64,000 nucleotides of DNA from Acidobacteriota bacterium (GCA_027314025.1 DAHVCP010000023.1:53763-117762); one strand, 5' to 3'; positions 25,098-34,571 are shown, counted from the stretch's first letter. The notes: generated by a model from the letters alone, not told the origin. A program made the numbers and translations.

Positions 25098-26405
25098 CTA
25101 GGCGGGCGTGGCGGCGGCGGGAGCCGGGGCGCCGATCTGGTCGAGGGCGTGCTCGAAATCGGCAAGCAGGTCGGCGGCATCCTCGATGCCGATGGACAGC
25201 CGTACCAAACCATCGGTGACGCCGGCTTGCGCGAAGGCCTCCGGGGTGAAGCCGGAGTGGGTGGTGGTCATGGGATGGCAGGCCAGCGTTTCCACCCCGC
25301 CCAGCGACACCGCGTCGCGCGCGATGCGCACCGAGCGGAGGAAGTCGAAGGCGGCCGCCTTCCCGCCCCGCGCCTCGAAGCTGATCATCGCGCCTGGCGC
25401 GTCGCATTGCCCGCGATAAATCTTGACCTGCTCCGGGGAACGAAACAGCGTCGGATAGTACACATGGGCCACCGCCGGATGGCGCGCCAGCGCCTGCGCG
25501 ATGATCTGGGCATTCTCGCAGGCGCGGGTCATGCGCAGATGCACGGTGGGCAGATGGCCGTCGAGCATCCAGCATTCGTCGGGTTGCAGGATATTGCCCA
25601 ACAGGCTGCGCAGCGCCTTGATGCGCGTGATCAGCTCCGGGTCAGCGGCGATGGCCATGCCCCCGATCAGGTCGCTGAATCCGGACAAATACTTGGTGGC
25701 GGAGTACAGGCTTAGGTCCGCTCCGCAGGGCAAGGGATGCTGAAAGGTCGGCCCCAGCAGCGTGTTGTCCACCATCAGCACCGGCTTCGGCGCGCGCTGT
25801 CCCGCCGCCGCGGCGGCGGCATGAATGTCGGTCATCACCAAGGTGGGATTGGCCGGCGTCTCCAGCAGGATCACCGCCAAATCCGGGGTGTCGGCGATGG
25901 CCTGGGTCAAGGCGGCGGTGTCGCCGGCGGCGACGGCCCGGCCGCGCACGCCGAGCGGCGCCAGGACATCCTCGATGAAGTGCTGCGTGCCACCGTAGAT
26001 CGGCACGGTGTAGATGACGGATTGGCCCGGCTTGGCGAAAGTCAGCAGCGAGGTGGTGATCGCCGCCATGCCGGAGTTGAATACCAGCGCCCGCGAGGCG
26101 CCCGCCTCCAGCGGCACCACCTGGTCCTCCAAAATCTCGGCGTTGGGATGATTGAGGCGGGAATAGATCAGCTCGGGCTGTTCGCCGGGCAGGGGCTGGG
26201 CGCGGCCCGAGGCCAAGGCGAAGGCCCGCTCGGCCGCCTCCGGGCTGGAGAACACGTAGGTCGAGCTGCGAAACACCGCGGGGCGGGCGGAGCCGACCGA
26301 GAGCCGGGGATCGAAGCCCCGGGTCAGCACCTGCGTCGGCGGGCGCAACTGGTCACGGTGGCCGGCGCCGCGCGGCGCGGAGGAATTCCCGCTGTTTTTA
26401 CTCAT
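25098..26405 (-). CDS. Cys/Met-metabolism PLP enzyme (cystathionine gamma-synthase / methionine gamma-lyase family)
   Basis: A 435-residue fold-type I PLP enzyme of trans-sulfuration. It shows FRSSTYVF, VFNSGMAAITTSL, TVPIYGGTQHF, LLETPANPTLVM, the aspartate of VDNTLLGP, and the PLP lysine in LYSATKYLSGFSD near residue 240. The C-terminal domain has SLGGVETLACHPMTTTHSGF. Whether it synthesises cystathionine or eliminates methanethiol cannot be decided from sequence. TAAACT lies exactly 6 nt before the ATG, suggesting its own leaderless promoter, although the ATL gene is only 45 bp upstream on the same strand. Confidence 0.9.
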   Translation of the reverse strand: MSKNSGNSSAPRGAGHRDQLRPPTQVLTRGFDPRLSVGSARPAVFRSSTYVFSSPEAAERAFALASGRAQPLPGEQPELIYSRLNHPNAEILEDQVVPLEAGASRALVFNSGMAAITTSLLTFAKPGQSVIYTVPIYGGTQHFIEDVLAPLGVRGRAVAAGDTAALTQAIADTPDLAVILLETPANPTLVMTDIHAAAAAAGQRAPKPVLMVDNTLLGPTFQHPLPCGADLSLYSATKYLSGFSDLIGGMAIAADPELITRIKALRSLLGNILQPDECWMLDGHLPTVHLRMTRACENAQIIAQALARHPAVAHVYYPTLFRSPEQVKIYRGQCDAPGAMISFEARGGKAAAFDFLRSVRIARDAVSLGGVETLACHPMTTTHSGFTPEAFAQAGVTDGLVRLSIGIEDAADLLADFEHALDQIGAPAPAAATPA

Positions 26406-26411
26406 GCTCGG

Positions 26412-26417
26412 AGTTTA
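26412..26417 (-). promoter_or_regulatory. Putative -10 box of the Cys/Met PLP enzyme gene (leaderless)
   Basis: TAAACT on the minus strand, then 6 nt (CCGAGC), then ATG at 26405. Confidence 0.4.
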
Positions 26418-26450
26418 CCGCCGTTCAGAATTGCGCCGCTGTCCGAACGG

Positions 26451-26936
26451 TCAGCCCCGCCGCCGCGAATACGGGAGCGCCGTCCCGGAGTTCGAGCGCG
26501 GCGAGGCGCGCTTACTTGGGCGCCATTGGTGCGCGGCCAACTGCACCCGCCGTCCCCGGATGCGCACGCCCTCTCGCTGCAAGCGCAGGCGCTGCTCCCA
26601 GCCAGCCTCGCCCGGCAGGGCGATGCGCCCGCCGGCGGCAACCACGCGATGCCAGGGCAGGTCGTGGCCCGCGCGCAGCGCCCGCGCCACCTGCCGCGCC
26701 GCGCCGGGGTAGCCGGCCCAGGCGGCGATTTGCCCATAGGCGGCGACGCGGCCGGGCGGAATGCGCCGGATGATTGCTCGAATGCGGGCGTCGCGCTCGC
26801 CTGCGGGGATCCGTGCATGCGGCCCCCCGGCGGTGGCGGTGGAACGAGGACCGCTGTTGCCGCCGCGGCCCCGCGCCTCGCGCGCCGGCGCTGGGTTGCC
26901 GCGTGTAGATCGCCTCTGCCTGCGGCCTCCAGCCAT
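26451..26936 (-). CDS. Alkyltransferase-like DNA-binding protein (ATL)
   Basis: A 161-residue protein whose last 110 residues match the DNA-binding domain of O6-methylguanine methyltransferase: RIRAIIRRIPPGRVAAYGQI, AAWAGYPGAARQVARALRAG and PWHRVVAAGGRIALPG. The acceptor cysteine of PCHRV is replaced by Trp, the hallmark of ATL proteins. These bind O6-alkylguanine lesions and hand them to nucleotide excision repair. The N-terminal 50 residues are basic and low-complexity. The ATG at 26936 is tentative; it is supported by a CATAAT box 6 nt upstream. The start is 9 bp from that of divergent fumC. The reading frame continues open inside fumC, which is coincidental. Confidence 0.8.
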   Translation of the reverse strand: MAGGRRQRRSTRGNPAPAREARGRGGNSGPRSTATAGGPHARIPAGERDARIRAIIRRIPPGRVAAYGQIAAWAGYPGAARQVARALRAGHDLPWHRVVAAGGRIALPGEAGWEQRLRLQREGVRIRGRRVQLAAHQWRPSKRASPRSNSGTALPYSRRRG

Positions 26937-26948
26937 AATGGAATTATG
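26934..26948. promoter_or_regulatory. 15-bp palindrome: two start codons and two -10 boxes
   Basis: CATAATGGAATTATG is symmetrical around GGA. On the plus strand CATAAT is 6 nt from the fumC ATG (26946-26948). On the minus strand the other half also reads CATAAT and is 6 nt from the ATL ATG (26936-26934). Each half thus contains one gene's start codon and the other gene's -10 box. Confidence 0.5.
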
Positions 26949-28361
26949 CCCAAGCCAGCCAGTCCTACCGCCGATCCCCCCAACCCCGCCATGCGCCGCG
27001 AGCGGGACAGCATGGGCGAGATCGAAGTGCCGGCCGATCGCATGTGGGGCGCGCAGACGCAGCGCTCGCTGCACCATTTCTCCATCGGCGGCGACCGCAT
27101 GCCGCGGGAGATCTACCATGCCTACGGCATCATCAAGCAAGCCGCGGCGCGGGTGAACCAGCGCGCCGGGCGGCTGGATGCGGCGCGCGCGGAGGCCGTC
27201 GCGCGGGCGGCGGCGGAGGCGGTGGACGGCCAACTGGACGGCGAGTTTCCCTTGTTCGTTTGGCAGACCGGCTCCGGCACCCAGACCAACATGAACGTCA
27301 ATGAGGTGCTGGCCCACCGCGCGGCGCAGCTCGCGCCGGGGGCGGGAACCATCCATCCCAACGATCACGTCAACCTGGCGCAGAGTTCCAACGACACCTT
27401 CCCCACCGCCACGCACATCGCCGCGGTCTTGCAGTTGCAGCGCCGCCTGCTGCCCGCGCTGGAAGCCCTGGCGGCGGCCATCGAGGCGAAATCCGCCGCC
27501 TGGATGGACGTGGTCAAGATCGGCCGCACCCATCTGCAAGACGCGGTGCCGCTGACCGTCGGCCAGGAGTGGTCGGGCTACGCGGCGCAGCTCCGCGCCA
27601 ACATCGGCCACATCCGCGCCGCGCTGCCGGCGCTGCGGGAACTGGCGGCGGGCGGCACGGCGGTAGGCACGGGGCTGAACTCACCGCCGGAATTCGCCGC
27701 GCAGATCGCCGCCGAAATCGCGGCGCTGACCGGCGAGGCGTTCGTCACCGCGCCCAACAAGTTCGCCGCGCTGGCCGGCGCCGACGCCACGGTCGCGGCC
27801 AGCGGCGCGGTGCGCGGCGCCGCCGCCGCGCTGGCCAAAATCGCCAACGACATCCGCTTCCTCGGTTCCGGGCCGCGCTGCGGCCTGGGCGAGCTGCTGC
27901 TGCCCGCCAATGAGCCCGGCTCGTCCATCATGCCCGGCAAGGTGAACCCCACGCAGTGCGAAGCCATGCTGATGGTCTGCGCGCAGGTGATCGGCGAGGA
28001 CGCCATCATCGCCGGCGCCGCGGCCCAGGGCAACTTCGAGCTGAACACCATGCGGCCGCTAATTGCCTTCAATTTCCTGCATGCCACCGGCATTCTGGCC
28101 GACGCCGCCCGCAACTTCCGCGTCTTCTGCATCGAAGGCATCGAGCTCAACCGCGAACGCATCGGCGAATTGGTGCAGCGTTCGCTGATGCTGGTGACCG
28201 CGCTGACGCCGGCCATCGGCTATGACAAGGCCGCCACAATCGCCCATGACGCCCTGGAGCGTAACCAAACGCTGCGCGAAGCGGCCATCGCCAGCGGCTG
28301 GATCAGCGGCGAGGACTTTGACCGGATTGTCGTGCCCAAGGACCTGACGCATCCGCGCTAA
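26946..28361 (+). CDS. fumC: Fumarate hydratase class II
   Basis: FumC hydrates fumarate to L-malate in the TCA cycle without an iron-sulfur cluster. The 471-residue product has the three conserved regions of the fumarase/aspartase superfamily: SGTQTNMNVNEV with HPNDHVNLAQSSND, KIGRTHLQDAVPLTVGQEW, and the signature GSSIMPGKVNP around residue 325, followed by NFELNTMRPLIAFNFL. The length is usual. The start is uncertain within 16 codons: ATG at 26946 fits a leaderless box, while MRRERDSMGEIEVP at 26991 fits the family N-terminus. The frame is open far upstream without meaning. Confidence 0.95.
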   Translation: MPKPASPTADPPNPAMRRERDSMGEIEVPADRMWGAQTQRSLHHFSIGGDRMPREIYHAYGIIKQAAARVNQRAGRLDAARAEAVARAAAEAVDGQLDGEFPLFVWQTGSGTQTNMNVNEVLAHRAAQLAPGAGTIHPNDHVNLAQSSNDTFPTATHIAAVLQLQRRLLPALEALAAAIEAKSAAWMDVVKIGRTHLQDAVPLTVGQEWSGYAAQLRANIGHIRAALPALRELAAGGTAVGTGLNSPPEFAAQIAAEIAALTGEAFVTAPNKFAALAGADATVAASGAVRGAAAALAKIANDIRFLGSGPRCGLGELLLPANEPGSSIMPGKVNPTQCEAMLMVCAQVIGEDAIIAGAAAQGNFELNTMRPLIAFNFLHATGILADAARNFRVFCIEGIELNRERIGELVQRSLMLVTALTPAIGYDKAATIAHDALERNQTLREAAIASGWISGEDFDRIVVPKDLTHPR

Positions 28362-28382
28362 TTGCCCGCGGGCAGGGCACCG

Positions 28383-28401
28383 CGGCGCCGTTGCGGCGCC
28401 G
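28383..28401. terminator. Candidate bidirectional terminator between fumC and addA-like gene
   Basis: An 8-bp stem CGGCGCCG with a TTG loop, placed in the 50-bp gap between two convergent genes. No T-tract; the role is inferred from position. Confidence 0.35.
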
Positions 28402-28411
28402 GGGGCGCGCG

Positions 28412-31400
28412 TCAGCCTTCGGGAGCGGCGGCAACACCGAATTCCAATTCCCGCCAGACGGGCCGCCCATCCACCAGCAGCAGCGGAAAATACAGCGCTA
28501 GGCGAATCCGCCGCGTTTCCTCCGCCCGCAGCAAAGCGGCGTAGGTTTCCAATTGCGGGCGGTAACGGCGTTCTTCTTCTTGCAGGAAGCGTTCCACCCC
28601 GCCGCCTTCATGCGTGCCGGTTTTATAGTCCACGATCCAGCGCGCGCCGTCGGCGGCGAAGCTGCGGTCCAGGCGGATATGGCGCGGCGGCGCGCCCGCC
28701 GTAACGCCGGCCAAGGCCCACTCCCGGCGGTCATCCTCATGCCGCGCCAACAGCCATTGGCCGCGGGGATCGGCAAGGACCTGCATCATCGCCTGCTGCA
28801 CGCGGGCGGTGGCGGCGGGCAGATCGGCATCCGCCACCCCTTCCTGCGCCAGGCGGGCGCGAACGCCGGCGGCGGTCCAGGGCGCGGGCGAGGGTGCCGC
28901 CTGGCCGGCCGTAGCGCCCAGCCAGGCGTGCACCACCACGCCGATGCGCCGCGCCAAGGGATGCACCCATTGGAAGCTGACCGGCGCCGGGGCGCCGAGC
29001 GCCGGCGGGCCCGGCAAAGCGACCGCCGGCGGCGGCGGATCCGGCCGCCACGCGGCGGGCAGCCGGCGCAACATCGCCGGCGGCCCCGCGGGGCTCCCGC
29101 TGGCGGCCGCGGCAACCAGTTCGGCCGGCGGCGGCGGTTCACCCTCCGGGCAGAGCAGCCAGGCCATGCTGCGCTTGTCGGGCGCCTTCTCCGCCTGCCA
29201 GCCGGCGAACAAATGCAATCGCCGCTTGGCCCGCGTCGCCGCCACATAGGTCAGACGGATCAGCTCCTGCCCGCGCTGCCGTTTGCCCAAATCGCGCAGA
29301 TATCTGTACGTTGGTTCTTCCCCGCGCGCGGGCTCCAGTGGCGCCAACAACAATTCCTGCGCGCCGCCGTCCCGCGCGGGCAGTTCCCGCCATTCCAGCA
29401 AATGCTTGGACTCATTCGCGCCGCAACGATCCAAGCCGGGCAGGATGACCGTATCGAACTCCAGGCCCTTGGCGTCATGAATGGTCATCACCTTGACCGC
29501 GGCGGGATCCGCCGCGGGCGCGGCCTTCAGGGCGGCGACGCGCTCGCTCAACGCTTCCAGGTCCACATCGCCCGCCTCTTCCACATCGGCCAGCAACGCG
29601 AGAAACGCCCGCGCGTCCTGCCAATCGCCCTGCTCCTGCCCGGCGCGCCGCGCGGCGGGACCGCCCAGCGCGATCCAGGCGCCTTCGACCACGCGGTGCA
29701 GCGGCTGGCGGCCGGCGGCGGCCAACGCCTGCGCCAGCACCGGCCGGCAACGGTCGAGACTGACCCGGCCCGCGGGCGAGAGGCGCAGCCAACGGCCGTG
29801 GTCCTGGCAGTTGTCCCAAATCGTCTGGCCCGGATCTCCATCGGCGATCGCCAGCAAATCCGCCAGCGGAAGTCCGCACCACGGCGCGCGGAGGATGGCG
29901 AGCCAAGCGATGCGGTCCGCGGGGCGCAACAGCGCGCGCGTCAGCGCCAGCAGATCCATCACCGCGGGGCGCTCGCCAAGGGCGTTCAGGCCCACCTGCA
30001 CCGGCACGCCAGCCGCCGCCAGCGCGGCCACGATGGCGGCGGCGTGGTGCTTGATGCGGACCAAGATGGCGATGTCGGCATTCTTGTTCTCTTCCGCCTG
30101 GCGCAGCCCGGTGACCAATTGCACGATGGCGGCGGTTTCGGCGTCCCGGTCCACCTGCCCGCGCTGGGTTTCCGCATCGGGCGGGCAGGGCAGTCGGTGG
30201 AAGCAAACCTCGGCGCCGGCGCCGCCGACGTTGGCCGCCTGGCAGGGGGCATAGGGCACCGCGCCGGTGCTCAGGTCGCGCAGCGCCGGGAAGGCGGCGG
30301 CTAAAGCCCGGTTGAACCAATCCGTCAGCGCGGACGCGGAACGGAAGTTGGCGCTGAGCTGGAGCGGTGCAATCGGCAGCCCTCCGAACTGCCGCTCGTC
30401 CCAAAGCCGCAGGAACAGTCGCACCTCCGCCTGGCGGAAGCCGTAAATGGATTGCATCGGATCGCCGACCAAGAACACCGTGCGGCCGTCGCCGGGCTGC
30501 CACTCCCGCGTCAGGCGGCGCAGCAACTCGAACTGCGCCAGTGAAGTGTCCTGAAACTCATCCACCAGCAGATGCTCCAGGCGCGCGTCCCAGGCGAAGG
30601 CGACCTCGCCCGGCGCCTCATCGGGCCCCAAGGCGGCCTGCGCCGCCATCTGCACGGCGATGAAATCCGCCGCGCCCGCTTGCTGTAACCGCCAGTCGAG
30701 GATCGCCGCCGCCCGGGCCAGCAGGCGCAGCAGCGCCGCCAGCAGTTCCCACTGCGCATCACTGTAGACGGGAGCTGGCAGATGGCGCAGCGCCGCCAGC
30801 GCGGCGATGGCCTGGGGCGAGAGGGCGTCCCTCAGCTCCGCCCAGCGCGCCTTCATTTCCTTGGCCGCGGCGCCGCCGGATGCCGCCGGGAATCCCTGGC
30901 GCGCGGTGACGCTCTTGAGGGACTCGTCTTTCGCGGTCAGGAACATGACGGCCAGGCAAAGCCAAATCGGCAGGCTGGCGAGTTCCGCGCCAGGCAGCGT
31001 GGCCAGGTCCTGGCCGGCGGCGAGATGGGGATGGGATTTCTCGCCGCGGTTCGCCGCCGCGTAGCGCGCCAGGTCCGCGAGCGGCACGTCGAGTTCCGCC
31101 GGAATCGCGGCCCGCACGGCGCGCAATGCGGCGGCGATCACGGATTGCAGCGCGGCCTCCAGCGCGGCACGCGCATCCGCATCGGTTTCCCCGCCGCCGA
31201 AATGCCGCAGCCATTGGTCGCGGCGGGAGAGCATTGCGGTCAGCAGCCGTTCCAGGCGCGGCCAGTCATTGTCCACGTGCAACAGCCAACGGCGCAGCGC
31301 CGCCCGCACCGGCGCCGTTGGTTGCGATTCCGGGCCCGCCAGCTCGGAGAGCAATTCCCTTGCCGCCTGGCGATAAATTGGCTCGGCGTCGGTTTCCGTA

Positions 31401-31822
31401 TTCCGGCCGGCCAAACGGCTGGCCAGCGGCGCCTGCGTGGTCACGCTCGCGGCGAAGGAATCGAACGTTTGCAGCCGCAGGCGCGCGGGATTCTCCAGCA
31501 GCCGCCATTTTTTCTGCTGGTCACGCTGCCGCGCCGCCGCGGCCAGTTCCGCCAGCTCCGCGGAGAGCGCCTTGCCCTCCGGCGCTTCTCCGCGCAGCGC
31601 CTGCAGCACGCGCTCGCGCATCTCGGCGGCGGCCTTTTTGGTGAAGGTCAGGCCCAGAATCGCCTCTGGCCGCTCCACCCGCGCCAGCAGCGCCAGGAAG
31701 CGGCGGGTGAGCAGTTCGGTCTTCCCCGCCCCGGCGGGCGCCTGCACCAGAAACGAGCGCTTCACATCCAGCGCCTGCTCCCGCGCCGCTTGGTCCGGCA
31801 GCGGCGCCGTTTTATTGGCCAT
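28412..31822 (-). CDS. AddA-like UvrD-family helicase-nuclease
   Basis: A 1136-residue double-strand-break repair helicase. Walker A is APAGAGKT at residues 28-35 (FLVQAPAGAGKTELLTRRFL); helicase motifs follow as LTFTKKAAAEMRERV, LLVDEFQDTS, FLVGDPMQSIYGFRQAEV, VMTIHDAKGLEFDTVILPG and YVAATRAKRRLHLF. The C-terminal PD-(D/E)xK nuclease is visible around residue 1064 in WIVDYKTGTHEGG. With its partner it should process DNA ends for RecA loading. The start at 31822 is inside the upstream gene by 11 bp, so the two are coupled. The longer frame to 32053 would overlap the partner extensively. Confidence 0.9.
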   Translation of the reverse strand: MANKTAPLPDQAAREQALDVKRSFLVQAPAGAGKTELLTRRFLALLARVERPEAILGLTFTKKAAAEMRERVLQALRGEAPEGKALSAELAELAAAARQRDQQKKWRLLENPARLRLQTFDSFAASVTTQAPLASRLAGRNTETDAEPIYRQAARELLSELAGPESQPTAPVRAALRRWLLHVDNDWPRLERLLTAMLSRRDQWLRHFGGGETDADARAALEAALQSVIAAALRAVRAAIPAELDVPLADLARYAAANRGEKSHPHLAAGQDLATLPGAELASLPIWLCLAVMFLTAKDESLKSVTARQGFPAASGGAAAKEMKARWAELRDALSPQAIAALAALRHLPAPVYSDAQWELLAALLRLLARAAAILDWRLQQAGAADFIAVQMAAQAALGPDEAPGEVAFAWDARLEHLLVDEFQDTSLAQFELLRRLTREWQPGDGRTVFLVGDPMQSIYGFRQAEVRLFLRLWDERQFGGLPIAPLQLSANFRSASALTDWFNRALAAAFPALRDLSTGAVPYAPCQAANVGGAGAEVCFHRLPCPPDAETQRGQVDRDAETAAIVQLVTGLRQAEENKNADIAILVRIKHHAAAIVAALAAAGVPVQVGLNALGERPAVMDLLALTRALLRPADRIAWLAILRAPWCGLPLADLLAIADGDPGQTIWDNCQDHGRWLRLSPAGRVSLDRCRPVLAQALAAAGRQPLHRVVEGAWIALGGPAARRAGQEQGDWQDARAFLALLADVEEAGDVDLEALSERVAALKAAPAADPAAVKVMTIHDAKGLEFDTVILPGLDRCGANESKHLLEWRELPARDGGAQELLLAPLEPARGEEPTYRYLRDLGKRQRGQELIRLTYVAATRAKRRLHLFAGWQAEKAPDKRSMAWLLCPEGEPPPPAELVAAAASGSPAGPPAMLRRLPAAWRPDPPPPAVALPGPPALGAPAPVSFQWVHPLARRIGVVVHAWLGATAGQAAPSPAPWTAAGVRARLAQEGVADADLPAATARVQQAMMQVLADPRGQWLLARHEDDRREWALAGVTAGAPPRHIRLDRSFAADGARWIVDYKTGTHEGGGVERFLQEEERRYRPQLETYAALLRAEETRRIRLALYFPLLLVDGRPVWRELEFGVAAAPEG

Positions 31823-34517
31823 CGCCGCCCGCCTCGCTTTCCTCGCCGCCCTCATCCACCTCCGGCGCGCCGCCCAGTTCGCCGATGCGGCACAGCGGCT
31901 GCAGGTCGCAAAGATCGCAGGCGCCGGGCTGCGGGGCGATAGCGGCATGGCCGGCAAGGAACTCCGCCGCCAAGCCTTCCAGCACCTGCCGCCAGGCGGC
32001 CAACTGCTCCGCCCAAAGCCTGTCGTACGGTTTGCAGCCGGGCAGCAGCCCATCGGCGGCGGCGGCGCCGGCGAATCCCATCTTTCCCGGCTGCACCACG
32101 GCGAAAGCTAGGGCGGCTGGCGGCGGCGCGACGAACTGCGCGTAGAGCGGGAGTTGCAGATTCCTCGGCCGCTCCCCCGCCCAATCGCCGCGGCCATGTT
32201 GGCGGGAGGATTTGAAGTCGAGGATCGCGATGGTTTCCTCGCCCCCCTCATCCAGCAAGCGGTCCACGCGGTCGGCGCGCCAGCGAATCGCCAGGCCCCC
32301 GATCTCGCCGACTTTCTGTTGTTCCGCCAGCCTCACGGCGAACCGGCCCCGCGCCGCCTCGACCTCGACCAGCCACTCCGCGACGGTCGCCGCCAGGCGC
32401 TCCGTCTCCAGCGCGGCGAAGGCGGGCGAGCGCAGCGCCGCCATGGCCGGATCTTTCGCCATATCTTGCGCCACGTCCTGCACCGCCTGCTGGGCCGCCG
32501 CGGCGGCCAGCTGGCGGCATTTCGCTGCTTCCGGCACCGTCACCCATCCGTCGGCGTTCGCCAACGCGGGAAAGATCCGATAGAGCGCCTGGTGCAACAA
32601 CTTGCCGCGGGCGGCGGCGTCCAGACCGGGAGCCGGAGAATCCAGGCCCGAAGCATGGAGACGGTGGTGCGCGAAGGCGCGGAACGGGCACAGGCTTTGG
32701 TCGGTGAAAACGGCGGCGCCGCCGGCGATGGCGGCAGGCTCGCCGTTCTCGGGGGTCGCCACCGGCGCGGGCTCGTCCGGAATCGGCTCCTGCGCCGCGG
32801 CAGGCACGCCGGCCGGCCACGCCGGCGCGGCGGCTTCGCCCAACGCGGGCAGATCGCGGACCAAGGAGCTGGGCAAAACGGCGGCGGCGCCATCGGGCGG
32901 CGCAAAGCTGAAGACCGCTTCTTGCACGCCGGCGCAAAGCCGCTCCGTAACCGCCTCCGCCCATTCCCTGGCGGCATCGGGAGAAATGCGCGGCAGGCCG
33001 GCGGCGCGCTGCGCCGCCGCGGGCAACCATGGATTCAGGCTGGCTGGGGGCGGCCACGCCGCGGCGTGAGCGCCCAGCATCCAGACTCCGTCGAAGTTCA
33101 ATCCCGGCGTGGCTTCGGGACTGTGGATCTCAACCGGGGCAGCGGGCGCCTGCGGCTGGAACGCCTGCGCCGCCGCCAGCGCCGCCAACTGCTCCGCCGC
33201 TTGGTGCGCGGTGAGCGGCGGAACGACGGCGGCCACACCGCTGAATTCGTCCAGCAGATCGTTCCACCGCCCCACCGCCTGATGCTCCGCGCTGCCCAAC
33301 TCCTCGCCCGGCCAGCCGCCAGCCGCCAAAACGGCGGAGAACGATTCGGCCCAGGCGGCGGCGCTTTGCCGGGCCGGCCAAGATGCCGCGGCGGCGCGCA
33401 TCTGGCGCAGGCGCTGCGCCAGTGCATCGGCGTTGGCGGCGCTGGCGGCGCGCAGCATGCCGCCCAGGGTCACTTCAATTTGCCGCGCGGCCGCGAGCGC
33501 GGCGACGGCGCGGCCCCGGGCGGAGCGCGCTGATTCTCCCGCGGCCGCGGCGCCTCCGGCCAGGTACGGCGAGCGCAGCACCGCCTCGGCCTCGGCCACG
33601 GGCAGCATCGCGCCGGGAGATAGCAAACGCAGCACGCGAAGCCCCGCGGCGATGGCCGGCTGCTCCGCCAGCGGCGGGCCCAGAGTGATGTGAAACGTCG
33701 CCGGGGCGCCGCCGCCCGGCAACCAAGCGGCAGGCTCCAAGGCCAGGGTAAAGGCCCGCTCCAATGCCTGGCGCCGCCGCGCCAAGTCCAAAACGATGAT
33801 GCCGATGCGGCGTCGGCCGGCTTCCAATTGCCGCCGCGCCCAAGCCGCCGCCGCCTCACTCTCGGCCGTTTCGCCGCCAAACGCCGCTTGCCGGGCCGCG
33901 CCCCGCGGCGCCGGCTTGGCAGACCCCGGCAGCCCGCGCACCTGCCCGCCGGCCGCCTGCCAAGCGGCAAAAAACTCCGCCTGCTGCGGCGTGAGCGGAG
34001 CGAAGCCCACGGGAATGACCGCGCCTGGCTCCCATGGAGCGATCGCCCCCGCCGCCAGCAAATCCCGCAATCGGTCGGGGAGTTGCGCCGCGGTGATCCA
34101 ATTGCGCCGGCGCAGTTCTTGTTCCATGCCCGCCGCCCAATGCGCGAACGCGTCGCACTCCGCGGTGCCGCCGCCCGGCGCGACGCGCCATGCCCGGCTC
34201 AGGTCCCATGCCCCCGAGGCTTGCCGCGCCAGCGCGGCGGCGTCCCAGCCGGCATCGTCGCCGATCTGCCGCCGCCACAAGGCTAGGAGTTGGGCTTCGG
34301 TGGCGAGATAGGCGAGGTTCTCCAGCCCGGGCAGCAGGGTCATCCACTGCTCCGCCAGCCACTCCTCCCATGGCGCGATGTGCGGCTCCGGCCACAGTTG
34401 CCGGCCTAACTCCTGCTGGCGGGCATCGTAGGCTTGGCGCAGGGAGCGGGCCAAATGCGCCCCGGCGGTGACGACCGCGGCGCCGTCCGCCAAGGCTGCC
34501 AGCAACTCCCGATCCAT
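31812..34517 (-). CDS. AddB-like PD-(D/E)xK nuclease with Fe-S cysteines (TIGR03623-type)
   Basis: A 901-residue partner of the AddA-like helicase. The N-terminal half is a degenerate helicase-like fold (VVTAGAHLARSLRQAYDARQ, WMLGAHAAAWPPPASLNPWL) and the C-terminal third is a RecB-type nuclease with AILDFKSS. The nuclease is bracketed by four cysteines, one in QSLCPFRAFAHHRL and three in CDLCDLQPLC at 867, 870 and 876, as expected for the AddB iron-sulfur staple. The architecture matches the group annotated as probable DNA repair protein rather than Bacillus AddB. TATGGT lies 6 nt upstream of the ATG. The tail is highly acidic. Confidence 0.87.
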   Translation of the reverse strand: MDRELLAALADGAAVVTAGAHLARSLRQAYDARQQELGRQLWPEPHIAPWEEWLAEQWMTLLPGLENLAYLATEAQLLALWRRQIGDDAGWDAAALARQASGAWDLSRAWRVAPGGGTAECDAFAHWAAGMEQELRRRNWITAAQLPDRLRDLLAAGAIAPWEPGAVIPVGFAPLTPQQAEFFAAWQAAGGQVRGLPGSAKPAPRGAARQAAFGGETAESEAAAAWARRQLEAGRRRIGIIVLDLARRRQALERAFTLALEPAAWLPGGGAPATFHITLGPPLAEQPAIAAGLRVLRLLSPGAMLPVAEAEAVLRSPYLAGGAAAAGESARSARGRAVAALAAARQIEVTLGGMLRAASAANADALAQRLRQMRAAAASWPARQSAAAWAESFSAVLAAGGWPGEELGSAEHQAVGRWNDLLDEFSGVAAVVPPLTAHQAAEQLAALAAAQAFQPQAPAAPVEIHSPEATPGLNFDGVWMLGAHAAAWPPPASLNPWLPAAAQRAAGLPRISPDAAREWAEAVTERLCAGVQEAVFSFAPPDGAAAVLPSSLVRDLPALGEAAAPAWPAGVPAAAQEPIPDEPAPVATPENGEPAAIAGGAAVFTDQSLCPFRAFAHHRLHASGLDSPAPGLDAAARGKLLHQALYRIFPALANADGWVTVPEAAKCRQLAAAAAQQAVQDVAQDMAKDPAMAALRSPAFAALETERLAATVAEWLVEVEAARGRFAVRLAEQQKVGEIGGLAIRWRADRVDRLLDEGGEETIAILDFKSSRQHGRGDWAGERPRNLQLPLYAQFVAPPPAALAFAVVQPGKMGFAGAAAADGLLPGCKPYDRLWAEQLAAWRQVLEGLAAEFLAGHAAIAPQPGACDLCDLQPLCRIGELGGAPEVDEGGEESEAGGDGQ

Positions 34518-34523
34518 CCGTTC

Positions 34524-34529
34524 ACCATA
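34524..34529 (-). promoter_or_regulatory. Putative -10 box of the addBA-like operon (leaderless)
   Basis: TATGGT on the minus strand followed by 6 nt (GAACGG) and the ATG at 34517. Confidence 0.4.
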
Positions 34530-34571
34530 ACAGGTTGGGTTCCGGAGTTCGGCGCTGAGCTCCCATTGATA

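Noticed and set aside
26937..27611. N-terminal extension of the alkyltransferase-like frame into fumC
   Set aside because: The region is antisense to conserved fumarase motifs and adds no domain.
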